Origin: Pseudomonas sp. Leaf48
GTDB lineage: Bacteria; Pseudomonadota; Gammaproteobacteria; Pseudomonadales; Pseudomonadaceae
Direction of reading: 5' to 3'
NCBI RefSeq assembly: GCF_001421885.1
Contig: NZ_LMLH01000002.1
Location: 69,813-133,812, forward strand
DNA length: 64,000 nt
A model generated the notes under the pieces. The model ran no database searches, was not told where the DNA came from, and saw nothing but the letters and a program-made list of their open reading frames with translations. The position numbers and the translations under genes are program-made. This document shows positions 43,190-52,571 of this stretch, piece by piece. Numbering within the stretch: position 1 is the stretch's first letter; every line of letters starts with the position of its first letter.

Positions 43190-43288
43190 CTGGAAAACTC
43201 TTCGCGTTGCGCCGGCTTGCAGTTGCTCGCCCGGTTTAGGTCGCCTTGTGAGCGACCAGACTGGCTCAATCGCCAGATGTTTTTTTAT
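43190..43288 (+). ncRNA. Possible small RNA with a double hairpin and T run
   Basis: GGTCGC-CTTGTGA-GCGACC (43239-43257) and CTGGC-TCAATC-GCCAG (43261-43276) are followed by seven T on the plus strand. No plus-strand gene lies upstream; the DUF1329 gene points away. Such a pair of hairpins and T run is typical of a small RNA 3' end. The 5' end given is a guess and no promoter was identified. Confidence 0.3.
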
Positions 43289-43298
43289 GGCTGACATT

Positions 43299-43327
43299 AA
43301 AGAGCCCCCGAATCGAGGGGGCTTTTC
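43299..43327. terminator. Terminator after the hybrid kinase gene
   Basis: AGCCCCC (43303-43309) pairs with GGGGGCT (43317-43323), with A-rich and T-rich flanks, immediately beyond the kinase stop codon on the minus strand. Confidence 0.8.
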
Positions 43328-46300
43328 ATTCGACGACAGGCGCTTGGCTATTGATGACAGCACCCGACGATCCCGCGGACGCCCTCGCGCCCGTGGTGGC
43401 TTGCGCCAGGACCAGCAGCGCGTTTTCAAAGTCGTACTGTTCGATGGCGCGATTCAGCTCACGGAAATGCTCGGGAAAAACCGTGGCCAACAGTGCTTTG
43501 TGCTCCTGCAGCAGTTGTTCCGCTTTCGGATTGTCGTCACGCAGCAAGGCATCCAATTGAGCAATCACCGTATCGCCCAGCGACAAGTCAACCGGACCGC
43601 ATACCGTTGCCACCGGCTCGGGCAAGGCCCGGGCAATGCTGGTTATCTGTCGCTCCAACAAGCCCTGCAGCGACTGCAGAGTGTCGATGGAGGCCGCGCC
43701 ATGGCGGCCATCGACATCTTGGCGCAACTGCTGTTCAAGGTTGTTGGCGTGGCGCTGCAACTCGTACGCGCCGATCATCCCGGCCAGGCCCTTCAGCGTA
43801 TGCGCCAGGCGCTCGGCGGTGGAACGATCGTCTCGCGCCAGCGCGTCGCGTATGTCCTGCATCGTGGATGACTGGCTCGTGGAAAATCCGCGCAACAGGC
43901 TGATGTAGCGATCGGGTTTGCCCTGCACCGTGCGCAGGCCCACCTGGATATCGAGACCGGGAATGGCCGCCGGCAGCACGTCAACCAGGGACCCCGTACC
44001 GACCGCTCCAGCTCTCAGCGCACAAGGCGCCACGCCGGTCGGTTTGATCCAGCGCAACAGCGTGCGAAACAGCACCTCTGGATCGATCGGCTTGGCGACA
44101 AAATCCACCATGCCCGCGCTCAGACAACGCTCCCGATCAACCTGCATGGCGTTGGCGGTCATGGCCACGATCGGCAGATCACGCTTGCCTGGCAGATCCC
44201 TGATGGCCCGCGCCGCGCTCACGCCGTCGAGTACTGGCATCTGCATATCCATGAGCACCAGGTCGTAGTCAGCCGTTTGCACCCTGGCGACAGCAATTTG
44301 TCCATTGTCGGCGATATCCACCAGCAAGCCGGCGTCGGTCAGCAATTCTGTCGCCACCTGCTGGTTCAGTTCGTTGTCTTCGGCCAGCAGGATTCTCGCA
44401 CCACGGATCGTTGCCATGGCGTCCTCCACTGCCCCATCGTCAGGCATTGACTCGACTTCACCCTGCGTGTTGCTGAGCAGTTTGCCCATGGCGTCAAACA
44501 GCGTGGAGGGGCTGACCGGCTTGACCAACACGGCCTCCAGCCCGGTGTCGCTCGCATCGGCCAGCAAGTTGTCGTGGCCGTAAGCCGTCACCAGCGCCAT
44601 GCGCGGCACCTTGCCAGCATGCCCACGCTTGATCAGTTTCGCCGTCTCGATGCCGTCCATGCCTGGCATCTGCCAATCCAGCAACACGACATCAAATGGC
44701 GTGCCTGCAACATTGGCGTCGCGCAGTGCTCCGATGGCCATCACCCCCGACTCCGTGCTGAGTACCCTGAAGCCCATCTCGGTCAACATTTCCGAGAGGG
44801 TGTGTCGGGCGCTGGCATTGTCGTCCACTACCAGTACCCGGCGACCATGCAGGTCCGGGCGTTGAAGCTTTCTGCGCGCGGTGGCCACAATGCCGACACG
44901 GGCCGTGAACCAGAAGGTCGAACCCTGACCGACAATGCTGTCCATGCCGACCGCACCGCCCATCAACTGAGCGAGTTTTTTCGCAATCACCAGGCCCAGG
45001 CCGGTGCCGCCGTACTTGCGGGTAGTCGAGGTGTCTGCCTGCTGAAAGCTTTGAAAAAGACGCTGCATCTGCTCTTCAGACAGACCGATGCCGGTGTCCT
45101 TGACCGCAAAGTACAACAGCGCATCGGACTCGCCGCGCTCCTGCAGATTGACCTCGATGGTGATCTGGCCGCGCTCAGTGAACTTGACGGCGTTGCTGGC
45201 ATAGTTGACCAGAATTTGCCCCATGCGCAGCGCGTCGCCCAGCATCACCGGCGGGACATCGCGGCCTACATCGAGGATCAACTCCAGATTGCGTTGCGCG
45301 GCGCGGGTCCCGACCAGATTCACCACATTGTCCAGCAGTTCCTCAAGAGTGAACTCGCCCTGGTCGACGTTAAGCATGCCGGCTTCAATCTTGGAAAAAT
45401 CGAGCACGTCGTTGATGATGCCCAGCAAATGCCTGCCGGACTGCTGGATCTTCTCGATGTAGTCGCGCTGACGAGGATTCAGGTCGGTTTTCAGCGCCAG
45501 GTAGCTCATGCCGATGATTGCGTTCATTGGCGTGCGGATTTCATGACTCATATTGGCCACGAAGTCGCTTTTGTGTTGGTCGGCGATTTCAAGCTGGCGG
45601 TTTTTTTCCTGAATCTCGATGAAAAAGTGCCGCAACTGCTCACTGGCTTTGTTCGTTGAATCGATCAGATCCCTCAACTTGTCGGCCATAATCCGCACAC
45701 GACCCAACGCACTGTTGGCAGGCGCTTGCGCAATCGATACGCCCAAATTGCCGGTAGCCAGCTCGTTCAACACCCGATTAAGTTCGCCAGGAGCGCCCCC
45801 CAGCAATTCGAGGATCTGTCTGCGCCCGAAATAGATCAGGAGGCAAAACTCGGCAATCAGTAGCAGCAAAATTGCCACAAACAGGTTCTGCGCAAAATCA
45901 AGGGCACTGTTGGATTGAGCCACTTCCCGCGAAGTCCGAGCGTCCATCAACCCGAAGAACTCATCCACCGGCTTCATGATCTGTGCCTTGAAGGCATGGT
46001 ACTGGGGGCTATACAGAAGTTCCCGGGCCAGCGGCAGGTCAGGCTCGCCTTCCACCGTGTAACTGCCCCGGACATTGGCAAACCGGCCCTTGACCGCGTT
46101 CATCGCCTGAACCTCAAGGCGCACCAGATTATCGGAATGGGCCTGGGCGTCCGTGAGCTTGGCGAACTCCTCATCGGTGAACCCTTCGCGCCTGAGCAGC
46201 GTCAGCAAGGCCACCGGCGCCTCATCGGGGCGTGGCTGCCAATCGCCCGCCGCGACAAAGTCCCAGTAGATGCGGTGATAGTCCTTGGGACGTGGCGCAT

Positions 46301-46571
46301 CGCCTTTGCGGATATCAATGATCTTCAGGTATTGGCGTTCAAACTCCGGGTTCACCGTCACCACATAAGTACGTGCCAGGCGGGTCAATTCATCGGAGCT
46401 GCGGCGCAGTTCTTCGGCCAGTAAATAAGACCGGTAACGCTTCTCGCTGGCTGCATGGGCATCGTATGCCGCTTGTTTGATGCTGATGAAGGTATAGAGC
46501 AGACCTGCGAACGTAATCGCGATTGCAACAAGTACGTACTGGATGACTTTCGAACTTTTGGTTGATTTCAT
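43326..46571 (-). CDS. Hybrid sensor histidine kinase with two receivers and an HPt domain
   Basis: A 1081-residue membrane kinase. Helices at about 9-31 and 228-248 enclose a periplasmic sensor with no named fold that I recognise. A HAMP-like linker follows (to about 305), then the HisKA motif [20 protein letters not shown] (H343), the ATPase domain ([18 protein letters not shown]), two receiver domains ([14 protein letters not shown] with [25 protein letters not shown] with [11 protein letters not shown]) and an HPt domain ([15 protein letters not shown]). The BarA/LuxQ-like phosphorelay layout is complete. I start at MKSTKSSKV (46571), behind AGGA. The HD-GYP regulator upstream, 71 bases away, is a likely partner. 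Confidence 0.9.
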   Translation of the reverse strand: MKSTKSSKVIQYVLVAIAITFAGLLYTFISIKQAAYDAHAASEKRYRSYLLAEELRRSSDELTRLARTYVVTVNPEFERQYLKIIDIRKGDAPRPKDYHRIYWDFVAAGDWQPRPDEAPVALLTLLRREGFTDEEFAKLTDAQAHSDNLVRLEVQAMNAVKGRFANVRGSYTVEGEPDLPLARELLYSPQYHAFKAQIMKPVDEFFGLMDARTSREVAQSNSALDFAQNLFVAILLLLIAEFCLLIYFGRRQILELLGGAPGELNRVLNELATGNLGVSIAQAPANSALGRVRIMADKLRDLIDSTNKASEQLRHFFIEIQEKNRQLEIADQHKSDFVANMSHEIRTPMNAIIGMSYLALKTDLNPRQRDYIEKIQQSGRHLLGIINDVLDFSKIEAGMLNVDQGEFTLEELLDNVVNLVGTRAAQRNLELILDVGRDVPPVMLGDALRMGQILVNYASNAVKFTERGQITIEVNLQERGESDALLYFAVKDTGIGLSEEQMQRLFQSFQQADTSTTRKYGGTGLGLVIAKKLAQLMGGAVGMDSIVGQGSTFWFTARVGIVATARRKLQRPDLHGRRVLVVDDNASARHTLSEMLTEMGFRVLSTESGVMAIGALRDANVAGTPFDVVLLDWQMPGMDGIETAKLIKRGHAGKVPRMALVTAYGHDNLLADASDTGLEAVLVKPVSPSTLFDAMGKLLSNTQGEVESMPDDGAVEDAMATIRGARILLAEDNELNQQVATELLTDAGLLVDIADNGQIAVARVQTADYDLVLMDMQMPVLDGVSAARAIRDLPGKRDLPIVAMTANAMQVDRERCLSAGMVDFVAKPIDPEVLFRTLLRWIKPTGVAPCALRAGAVGTGSLVDVLPAAIPGLDIQVGLRTVQGKPDRYISLLRGFSTSQSSTMQDIRDALARDDRSTAERLAHTLKGLAGMIGAYELQRHANNLEQQLRQDVDGRHGAASIDTLQSLQGLLERQITSIARALPEPVATVCGPVDLSLGDTVIAQLDALLRDDNPKAEQLLQEHKALLATVFPEHFRELNRAIEQYDFENALLVLAQATTGARASAGSSGAVINSQAPVVE

Positions 46572-46642
46572 TTTTTTTGTGTTCCTGACGCCAGTACATA
46601 CCAATCATGATTTTAGGGGAAAGCCTGGAGTCGCTCCGGCCC

Positions 46643-47752
46643 CTACTTTGGCTCTTCGCTATCGGTGTCGGCAAAGCACCGGGCAATCTGTTCGAACTGT
46701 TCTTCCAGGACCTTGAACGCCGCAACCACGTCCGGATCAAAATGCCGACCGGCCCCGTCATAAATGATTGCCGCCGCGGTCTGGTGGCTCATTTCCGATT
46801 TGTACACGCGCCGGCTGATAACCGCGTCGTAGACGTCGGCGAGCGCCATCAGGCGGGCACTCACGGGAATAGCGTCGCCGACCAGGCCACGGGGATAGCC
46901 GCTGCCATCCCATTTTTCGTGGTGGCACAGGGCGATTTCCTTGGCGATGCGCAGGAAGGGAACCTGCGCGCCCAACAACTCTTCGGCATGGACCAGCGCC
47001 TGATAACCCAACTGCGCGTGAGTCTTCATGATTTCGAATTCGGCCGGCTCGAAGCGCCCCGGCTTGAGCAAGATATGGTCAGAAATACCGACCTTGCCAA
47101 TGTCGTGCAGGGGAGCCGATTTGAACATCAACTCAATGCTCTGCTCGTCCAGATCCGCACTGAAGCGCGGGTGATGGCGCAGTTCCTCGGCCAGCGCCCG
47201 CACATAATGCTGTGTTCGCCGCAGGTGGTTGCCCGTCTCGTTGTCACGGGTCTCGGCCAATGACGCGAGCGCCAGGATGGTCACGTCATGGGTGGCTTGC
47301 AGCTCGCGGGTACGCGCCATCACTTGCTGATCGAGAAAAGTATTTTGCAGGCGCAACTGATCGGTCGCGACCTTCAGGCGAATCTGCGTCTGCACCCGCG
47401 CCAGCAGTATCGGCGGACTGATCGGCTTGTTCAGATAGTCGCTCGCACCCAGTGCAAACCCCAGGCATTCATCCTCGTCCTGGCTCCTGGCGCTGAGAAA
47501 CAACACCGGCACGTCACACGTTTTGGGATCTGCCTTGAGTCGACGACAGACTTCATGACCATCCATTTCTGGCATCATCACATCCAGCAAAATCAGATCG
47601 GGTATGGTTCGATCGACAATGCGCAATGCCTGCGCACCGCTGGTAGCGACACGCACCTGGTAATGCTCCTGCAGCAACTCACTTATCAGGCGCAGGTTGG
47701 CCGGCACATCGTCGACGACCAGCACGGTGGGTTTGTGGGGTGGGAGACTCAA
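46643..47752 (-). CDS. HD-GYP response regulator (cyclic-di-GMP phosphodiesterase)
   Basis: Degrades cyclic di-GMP when active. From the TTG at 47752 (MSLPPHKPTVLVVDDVPANL, seven bases after AAGGA) it is 369 residues: receiver with phosphorylation site LILLDVMMPEMDG (D57), a coiled linker (TFLDQQVMARTRELQ), and the HD-GYP domain with HDIGKVGI (H216-D217) and HHEKWDGSGYPRGL (GYP at 285-287). All HD-GYP hallmarks are intact. An in-frame TTG at 47791 is less well supported. It lies upstream of the hybrid kinase on the same strand. Confidence 0.9.
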   Translation of the reverse strand: MSLPPHKPTVLVVDDVPANLRLISELLQEHYQVRVATSGAQALRIVDRTIPDLILLDVMMPEMDGHEVCRRLKADPKTCDVPVLFLSARSQDEDECLGFALGASDYLNKPISPPILLARVQTQIRLKVATDQLRLQNTFLDQQVMARTRELQATHDVTILALASLAETRDNETGNHLRRTQHYVRALAEELRHHPRFSADLDEQSIELMFKSAPLHDIGKVGISDHILLKPGRFEPAEFEIMKTHAQLGYQALVHAEELLGAQVPFLRIAKEIALCHHEKWDGSGYPRGLVGDAIPVSARLMALADVYDAVISRRVYKSEMSHQTAAAIIYDGAGRHFDPDVVAAFKVLEEQFEQIARCFADTDSEEPK

Positions 47753-48098
47753 CAGAACTTCCTTACGGGGGCTCACGAATGCCCGGCTCAAACAGCCAGT
47801 GCAAACGCTGGTGCCGCAAATGCACGAACAAGAGACAAGCGACGCAAAGTCGAATTTGTCATTGCCGTCAGTAACTCACGCCCCGTACCAAGCTGCTCTG
47901 AATTGGACTGAGCCGCATCCGGCGCAACGCTGAAAAGCGCTGAAAAATTCTGATCCGCACCCTGCAGAGCCATACCCCGCCTGCTTCCCGAACATTTGCA
48001 GCCAGTACTTTGCGCATGCTTCTCAGCGCTGGGCCGAGACGCGCCTGCGCACGTTCATAAGCTTCGCAAAGGCGACAGCCTCTTGAAAAATTTCGCTC

Positions 48099-48110
48099 GT
48101 GTTATACTCA
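48099..48110 (+). promoter_or_regulatory. Putative extended -10 promoter of the winged-helix regulator unit
   Basis: TGTTATACT at 48100-48108 matches the extended -10 form TGNTATAAT with one change. The TTGAAA at 48083 is too close (14 bases) to be a standard -35. The rest of 47792-48133 shows no gene. Confidence 0.4.
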
Positions 48111-48133
48111 CCAGTTAGAATACGGGAACAATA

Positions 48134-48244
48134 ATGACCACAAATATCCCAAGCACTGTGTACAGTTCCCAAAAATCCACGCCCGAAATAACTCACTGTC
48201 CGCCGCGAAGAGCTCTCGCCATGTTCAATTCGGAGCTCGCATGA
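48134..48244 (+). CDS. Possible 36-residue leader peptide overlapping the regulator start
   Basis: An open frame of 36 residues (MTTNIPSTVYSSQKSTPEIT...) begins 26 bases after the putative -10 box and ends in TGA that overlaps the next ATG by four bases (ATGA at 48241-48244), the arrangement of translationally coupled genes. Its ribosome site is weak (GGGAACAA). No known family. It may control translation of the regulator or be coincidental. Confidence 0.25.
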   Translation: MTTNIPSTVYSSQKSTPEITHCPPRRALAMFNSELA

Positions 48245-49059
48245 GCAGGATGTTGATCGACAGCCGACTGGTCTTCGACGAAGACAACTTTCTACTTTTT
48301 CTTGCCGACGACGCTTCCGTTGAGCCTTATCGGCTCAACGCGATTTCCAGTCGTTGCCTGGCCCAGTTACTCAGGTCCAATGGTTCTGTAGTACGCAAAC
48401 GCGAACTTATCGCCGGTGCCTGGGGGCAATATGGACTCGAGGTGACTGATAACAGCCTGGCGCAGGCCGTGCGGCAACTGCGGGTGGCCATCGACAGGTT
48501 CCAGCCAGGCCTTGACCTGATCCAGACCCATCCTCGTATCGGCTACAAACTTGCCGAGGGCGTTCAGATTGTCGAACTGGCTGCGGCACCACCAGCGAAC
48601 GACAGCGACAATCCCTTGCCCTGCGACGAGCCCTTGACCGAAACAATGGCACCCGCGGCCTTCCCGACTCATGCCCCTGCCGCAGCGCCATCGGCACCCC
48701 GAAGAAGCAGAGTCGGCATAGCCTTGATTCTGGGCGCCGTCACGCTTTGGGGGGCCCTGGTATTTCAGCTGACTGCATCCTGGTATGCGCAACCATTGCG
48801 TGCCCAGCCATTCGACTTTGCCGCGCCGCAAGCCATGGACAACACCCGGGTGCACTTGCCCAGCGGCGTCACCATCCCGCCGGAACGGTTGCAGAGAGTG
48901 CTGCACACGGGCAAACAGGTAGCCAACTGGATGGGAATGGCCAACGACAGCAGGCATCTGTACCTGCTGCCCGATTATCTGGGTCGCCACTTCCTGCTGT
49001 GTGCAGGTGAAATGAAAACTGCCAACAGCCAATGCATCGGAGTAAATCTGCGTGATTAG
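48241..49059 (+). CDS. Membrane-bound winged-helix regulator (ToxR/CadC type)
   Basis: 272 residues. The N-terminal OmpR-type winged helix occupies about 10-105 (LNAISSRCLAQLLRSNGSVV; VTDNSLAQAVRQLRVAID; IQTHPRIGYKLAEG). A Pro/Ala-rich linker leads to one transmembrane helix (VGIALILGAVTLWGALVFQL, about 158-177) and a periplasmic domain of about 90 residues. It would bind DNA while inserted in the membrane and sense a periplasmic signal. Its end overlaps the next gene by eight bases, a pairing like ToxR-ToxS. Confidence 0.85.
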   Translation: MSRMLIDSRLVFDEDNFLLFLADDASVEPYRLNAISSRCLAQLLRSNGSVVRKRELIAGAWGQYGLEVTDNSLAQAVRQLRVAIDRFQPGLDLIQTHPRIGYKLAEGVQIVELAAAPPANDSDNPLPCDEPLTETMAPAAFPTHAPAAAPSAPRRSRVGIALILGAVTLWGALVFQLTASWYAQPLRAQPFDFAAPQAMDNTRVHLPSGVTIPPERLQRVLHTGKQVANWMGMANDSRHLYLLPDYLGRHFLLCAGEMKTANSQCIGVNLRD

Positions 49060-49600
49060 CCTGAACAAGCGTTGGGCCTGGTGCGCGGCTTTTGTTGTGG
49101 TCAGTGCGGCCTGCGCCTGGGCGGGGGCGCGCTGGGGTCAACACACGGCCGGACTCGATCTGATGTGTACCGCAGAAAGCGTGTACGCACAGCGTGGGGC
49201 AAAACAGTCGGAATTGGTGCTAGCGCGTTTAAGTGTGGATCTGAATAAAGACAAACTCAGCTATCTACGCATGGCCATTGAACGCGTTGACACCGACCAG
49301 GGGCGCATAACAGACGTCATGCAGCGCTACAGCACATTCACGGCAAAGCGTGAGGGTGACCGCTTGCTGGTTCAGGTCAAGGAAGCAGGCAAAGGCCAGA
49401 CAGATACACAGTTGCCTTTTGAATATCCCAGACTCGGACTCTTCATTTTTCAGCCAGGCTCCAGCCTCAGCTATCGCCTACGGGTACTCGACGAATCACA
49501 TTATCTGATCGAAAACGGGACCGAATTGATTGTCCTGTGTAACCGCAATCGCGACGTTGTGGCAGATAAAAGCAGCGAAACCCGCCCTTCAACGCTATAA
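49052..49600 (+). CDS. FidL-like membrane-anchored periplasmic protein
   Basis: 182 residues from a GTG overlapping the regulator's last codons. A single N-terminal anchor (AWCAAFVVVSAACAWAGARWG) is followed by a periplasmic domain with two cysteines (LMCTAESV; IVLCNRNRD). The size, topology and position after a ToxR-type regulator match the FidL-like family found beside such regulators. It probably stabilises or modulates the regulator. Its stop overlaps the convergent receiver gene by six bases. Confidence 0.75.
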   Translation: MISLNKRWAWCAAFVVVSAACAWAGARWGQHTAGLDLMCTAESVYAQRGAKQSELVLARLSVDLNKDKLSYLRMAIERVDTDQGRITDVMQRYSTFTAKREGDRLLVQVKEAGKGQTDTQLPFEYPRLGLFIFQPGSSLSYRLRVLDESHYLIENGTELIVLCNRNRDVVADKSSETRPSTL

Positions 49601-50044
49601 CGCCTGGATGCCAAGCTCCTCATGCAGCAGTTGCACCAATTGCTCCGGGTCGAACGGCTTGAGTAAAAAATCGACGACATCCAAATGCATGGCATCGATG
49701 GCATCCCGAACACCCGCATCACCGGACATGATCACAATGGGCATCTGCGCCCGGTCTGATTCGCGAATATTGCGTATCAGCGTCAAGCCACTTTGCGGAT
49801 GCATCCGCAGGTCAGTGATAACCAGCCCGATGGACTTGTCAGTGGCAAGCCAACTCAAAGCCTCGGCGACACTTGCGGCGGCCAGACATGAAATACCATT
49901 GAGCTGCAGAATTTCAGCCAGCATCTCGCGGGTAAACTGATCATCCTCGACGATCAGGACCGTTTGATGGAGCAAATCTGTTTCGTGCATGACGGCATTG
50001 ATTGCTTCACGCTCGGCATCACTCAAAATTTCGTAATCGGACAT
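49595..50044 (-). CDS. Single-domain response regulator
   Basis: 149 residues starting MSDYEILSDAEREAINAVMH, a short N-terminal helix, then a receiver domain with the acidic pair VLIVEDDQFTREML, phosphorylation site LVITDLRMHPQSG, conserved Ser/Thr in IVIMSGDAG, and lysine in FLLKPFDPEQL. No output domain is present, so it may act by protein contact or in a phosphorelay with the hybrid kinase nearby. An ATG directly upstream (50047) is an equivalent start. Confidence 0.85.
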   Translation of the reverse strand: MSDYEILSDAEREAINAVMHETDLLHQTVLIVEDDQFTREMLAEILQLNGISCLAAASVAEALSWLATDKSIGLVITDLRMHPQSGLTLIRNIRESDRAQMPIVIMSGDAGVRDAIDAMHLDVVDFLLKPFDPEQLVQLLHEELGIQAL

Positions 50045-50312
50045 CATCCCCAACCGTCTGCAGTCGCTGGCCACCTGGCTGTTTTGTTGCCTGTGCCAGG
50101 CGATTGCATTAACGCATGCAGTCCGTGAGCCCGCTGTGAAAAGGCATGAATCGTCTCAGGGTTGGGGATGAAAAACGCTGAAAGCTTCTGCTGTATCCCC
50201 GAAAGTGGCGGTTGGGGTCAGAGCAAGATAAGGCGGGCGTGGTTGCGCGAGTTGCGATTCGGTTCCAGCATTTTTACATAAAACTGGTTTATCGCCTTTA
50301 CTGACCTTCGCC

Positions 50313-50645
50313 TCAGGCATGCGCCTCTCGATCAAGAACGTCCGCCACCCATTGATTGATGCTCTTGTGAGCTAACTGCGCTTTAACCGCGACTGTTGCG
50401 TGGAGCGCAGGCGCCAAGCGCAGGCTGATATTGCCTGAATAGGGTTTTTGCGGTGAACGTCCGAGCTTGGCGCACGTTTCCAGATAATCAGTGACCGCCT
50501 CTTCAAATGCAGCTCGAAGCTCTTGGACTGACTCGCCGTGAAATCCAACGACATCCTTGATGCCCGCGATATGTCCGACAAACAGGCCATCTTCATCGCT
50601 GTACTCAATTCGGGCGGCGTAGCCGTTGTAATTCATCACGTTCAC
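50313..50645 (-). CDS. hicB: HicB-type antitoxin
   Basis: 110 residues. The N-terminal half is the partial RNase H-like HicB domain (IEYSDEDGLFVGHIAGIKDV; ELRAAFEEAVTDYLETC), the C-terminal half a ribbon-helix-helix DNA-binding part (SGNISLRLAPALHATVAVKA; SINQWVADVL). The GTG start overlaps the HicA stop as GTGA, with AGGAG upstream. It neutralises HicA and probably represses the pair. Confidence 0.88.
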   Translation of the reverse strand: MNVMNYNGYAARIEYSDEDGLFVGHIAGIKDVVGFHGESVQELRAAFEEAVTDYLETCAKLGRSPQKPYSGNISLRLAPALHATVAVKAQLAHKSINQWVADVLDREAHA

Positions 50646-50896
50646 GGAGTAACTCCTGCTTGTTCAAGGAAAGCCCGAGCATCACGTACCTGATAGGGCT
50701 TGGCTTCTTTGTCAGGGTGGGGCCGATGAAAGGTGGCGACCACGCCATTGAGTTCAAAACGTACTCGCGAACCATTACCTTCAATGGTCCTGGCCCCTGC
50801 TGCACCGAATAAGGACTCGATACGAGCCCATTCCAGGGTGGCCGGGACGGGCCTTGAGAACACGGCTATCAGGGTGCTGAGCTGCTTATTGTTCAT
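50642..50896 (-). CDS. hicA: HicA-type mRNA interferase toxin
   Basis: 84 residues with the double-stranded RNA-binding-like HicA fold: IESLFGAAGARTIEGNGSRV, then VVATFHRPHPDKEAKPYQV. In many HicA toxins the catalytic histidine follows GS; here the text is GSRVRF, so the usual His is Arg, as in the subfamily with FHRPHP, whose histidines may serve instead. Toxin gene first, antitoxin second, four-base overlap. Confidence 0.82.
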   Translation of the reverse strand: MNNKQLSTLIAVFSRPVPATLEWARIESLFGAAGARTIEGNGSRVRFELNGVVATFHRPHPDKEAKPYQVRDARAFLEQAGVTP

Positions 50897-50897
50897 G

Positions 50898-50916
50898 GTA
50901 TTATATCATGATACCG
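50898..50916. promoter_or_regulatory. Palindromic operator/promoter of hicAB
   Basis: GGTAT-TATATCATG-ATACC is an inverted repeat two bases before the hicA ATG (complement), containing the only A+T-rich stretch there; a likely site for HicB autorepression. Confidence 0.5.
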
Positions 50917-51230
50917 CGCAGGGTTTAGCAACGGCGAATGTGATCGCTGCTGCGCGAAGTGCCCCTAGAACACTCGCTGAAAAAAAACGCCAGTCCCAGC
51001 ATTGGAAGGGGCGTTTAGTTACCTGAGGTTCAAATTCTGATTCGGACGATTACAAGAATATCCGGTGACTCCCGTTGCAGCTTGTAGGCAACATCCGAGA
51101 GTTGCGTAAGGGGTCCGCTTGCTGTGCGGTGGGTATACAGATGACATTACAGCGCCATCTCACTCTTACTGACTGGAGTCATTCGACAGCACTTTCAGGA
51201 GAGAGCCAGCATGCCCTCGAATCATCGTTC

Positions 51231-51321
51231 TTCAGACGCCAAAAACCACAAACCCCCGACTCTCTCTAGGAAAATCAGGGGTTTGTGTTTACTAAATGTG
51301 GCGGTGAAGGGGAGATTCGAA
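51231..51321. repeat. Left attachment site (attL-like) of the tRNA-Ser prophage
   Basis: These 91 bases match 55584-55674 at 88 positions. They contain the tRNA terminator hairpin (ACAAACCCC...GGGGTTTGT) and the last 23 bases of tRNA-Ser (51299-51321). A copy of a tRNA 3' end away from the tRNA marks the far end of an integrated element. Confidence 0.9.
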
Positions 51322-51390
51322 AGTACCCGCACCCTCGATCGCGCAACCAAAGGCCCGGAATACAAGGGTTCCAGCGATGCCTTCCGAACG

Positions 51391-51404
51391 AACGCATTCC
51401 CATG
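51391..51404. promoter_or_regulatory. Putative integrase arm-binding site, left
   Basis: AACGCATTCCCATG is repeated in the same orientation at 55549-55562. Each copy lies just inside an att repeat (70 bases inside the left, 22 bases inside the right) and is followed by a second, partial ATTCCCA. The arrangement suits arm-type sites. Confidence 0.55.
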
Positions 51405-51497
51405 CCATTCCCACGGGCAGCAATGTAAACCTCAATACGCGTGCGCATCACCTGTATAGGGGCCTGATTTCCAAAATCTAGAGGGGGGCAAAAAAAA

Positions 51498-51712
51498 GAG
51501 TAACATCAGTAACCTCGCACGATTTTCAGCCGCAAACCTTTGAAATACATAGATTTTTCTTGAATCGGAAAAGGTAATCTTTAAGTAATATTGAAGTAAT
51601 CTGATTACTCTATATAAACGTAATCCTTCGTCGCAGTGAAAGCCTTATAAATCAATACCTTACAAATTAATTACCTTTTCAGTTACTCCACTGTTACTCC
51701 TTTTTGTAATCC
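51498..51712. repeat. A+T-rich block of GTAAY/RTTAC motifs
   Basis: At least eleven GTAAC/GTAAT or reverse-complement motifs occur within 215 bases (for example near 51500, 51509, 51570, 51582, 51593, 51601, 51621, 51671, 51682, 51691 and 51704), several extended to GTTACTCC or AGTAATC. The region 51405-52050 has no convincing gene. The block may be a protein-binding array such as a phage replication or excision site. Confidence 0.5.
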
Positions 51713-52050
51713 TCAAGCCCACGGAATACGTGGCCTCCAGACTGAAAGCTCAACACTGTTACTGAAATTACTCTTTCTCAGACCTCCCCCCTCCCCCTCA
51801 ACAGAAAAGCCTCCAGCCCCTTCAACGGAACACCCTCTCGGTGCAGGGTTCCGCAGGCTTTTGCCCTCCTCAAAACGCCAAGCAAGCGCCCAGCCTGAGC
51901 AGCCGAGAGTGGTCCGCAGGGTTGCAGAAAAAACGACACATTTAGCCCGCAGGCGTGGCGGGGGGACGACTGCGCGCGCCAGGTGCAGAAGGTGGTTGCA
52001 TGACATCTGCCCAACCGGCAATCTGGTCCTCCCCCCTAGGAGAAATACGC

Positions 52051-52434
52051 ATGCGCCGCGACATGGACCTACTCCGACTGCTCCTACTGAAGCTTGAAGC
52101 TCTACACGACGAGGCTCACTCGATCTACGTGTACGAGTATGAGGAGCTTTTGATTGATGGCTACACACAAGACCAGGTGGCCTACCACTTAGACTTGGCA
52201 GTAGAGGCGGGATTGATTGACACGGGCGGTAGCGGGGTCATGAACGGCTTCATGTTCCGTCGCCTGACATGGGAAGGCCACGACTTTGTTGACGCGGTTC
52301 GAGATGATGATATTTGGAAAAAGACACGCCAAGGAGCCAATGCAGCTGGCGGTTTCAGCCTGGAACTCCTCAAAGACCTAGCCAAAGGATTCATCAGGAA
52401 GAAGATTTCTGAGCACACCGGCGTTGAAATCTAA
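52051..52434 (+). CDS. DUF2513 family phage-associated protein
   Basis: 127 residues, MRRDMDLLRLLLLKLEALHD..., with the family's winged-helix-like pattern: DGYTQDQVAYHLDLAVEAGL and FRRLTWEGHDFVDAVRDDD followed by WKKTRQ. Such proteins are frequent in prophages and islands; the function is unknown. A very good AGGAGA site sets the start. It is inside the tRNA-Ser element and is followed by a terminator. Confidence 0.85.
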   Translation: MRRDMDLLRLLLLKLEALHDEAHSIYVYEYEELLIDGYTQDQVAYHLDLAVEAGLIDTGGSGVMNGFMFRRLTWEGHDFVDAVRDDDIWKKTRQGANAAGGFSLELLKDLAKGFIRKKISEHTGVEI

Positions 52435-52449
52435 AAAAGCAGATGCAAC

Positions 52450-52482
52450 AAGGCCGGCCCCACTTGTTGGCAGGCCGGCCTT
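52450..52482 (+). terminator. Terminator after the DUF2513 gene
   Basis: AAGGCCGGCC (52450-52459) pairs perfectly with GGCCGGCCTT (52473-52482). The T run is short, so efficiency is uncertain. Confidence 0.7.
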
Positions 52483-52571
52483 GAGGTGTTACTTGGTTGT
52501 AGCCTTGTAGATCAGGACCGTCAGATATGCGGCTTTAAGCGCATAGCAGACTTGGATCAGATACCGATGAT

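Noticed and set aside
51713-52168. 151-codon minus-strand frame in the prophage
   Set aside because: It overlaps the well-supported DUF2513 gene, lacks a ribosome site and shows no domain.
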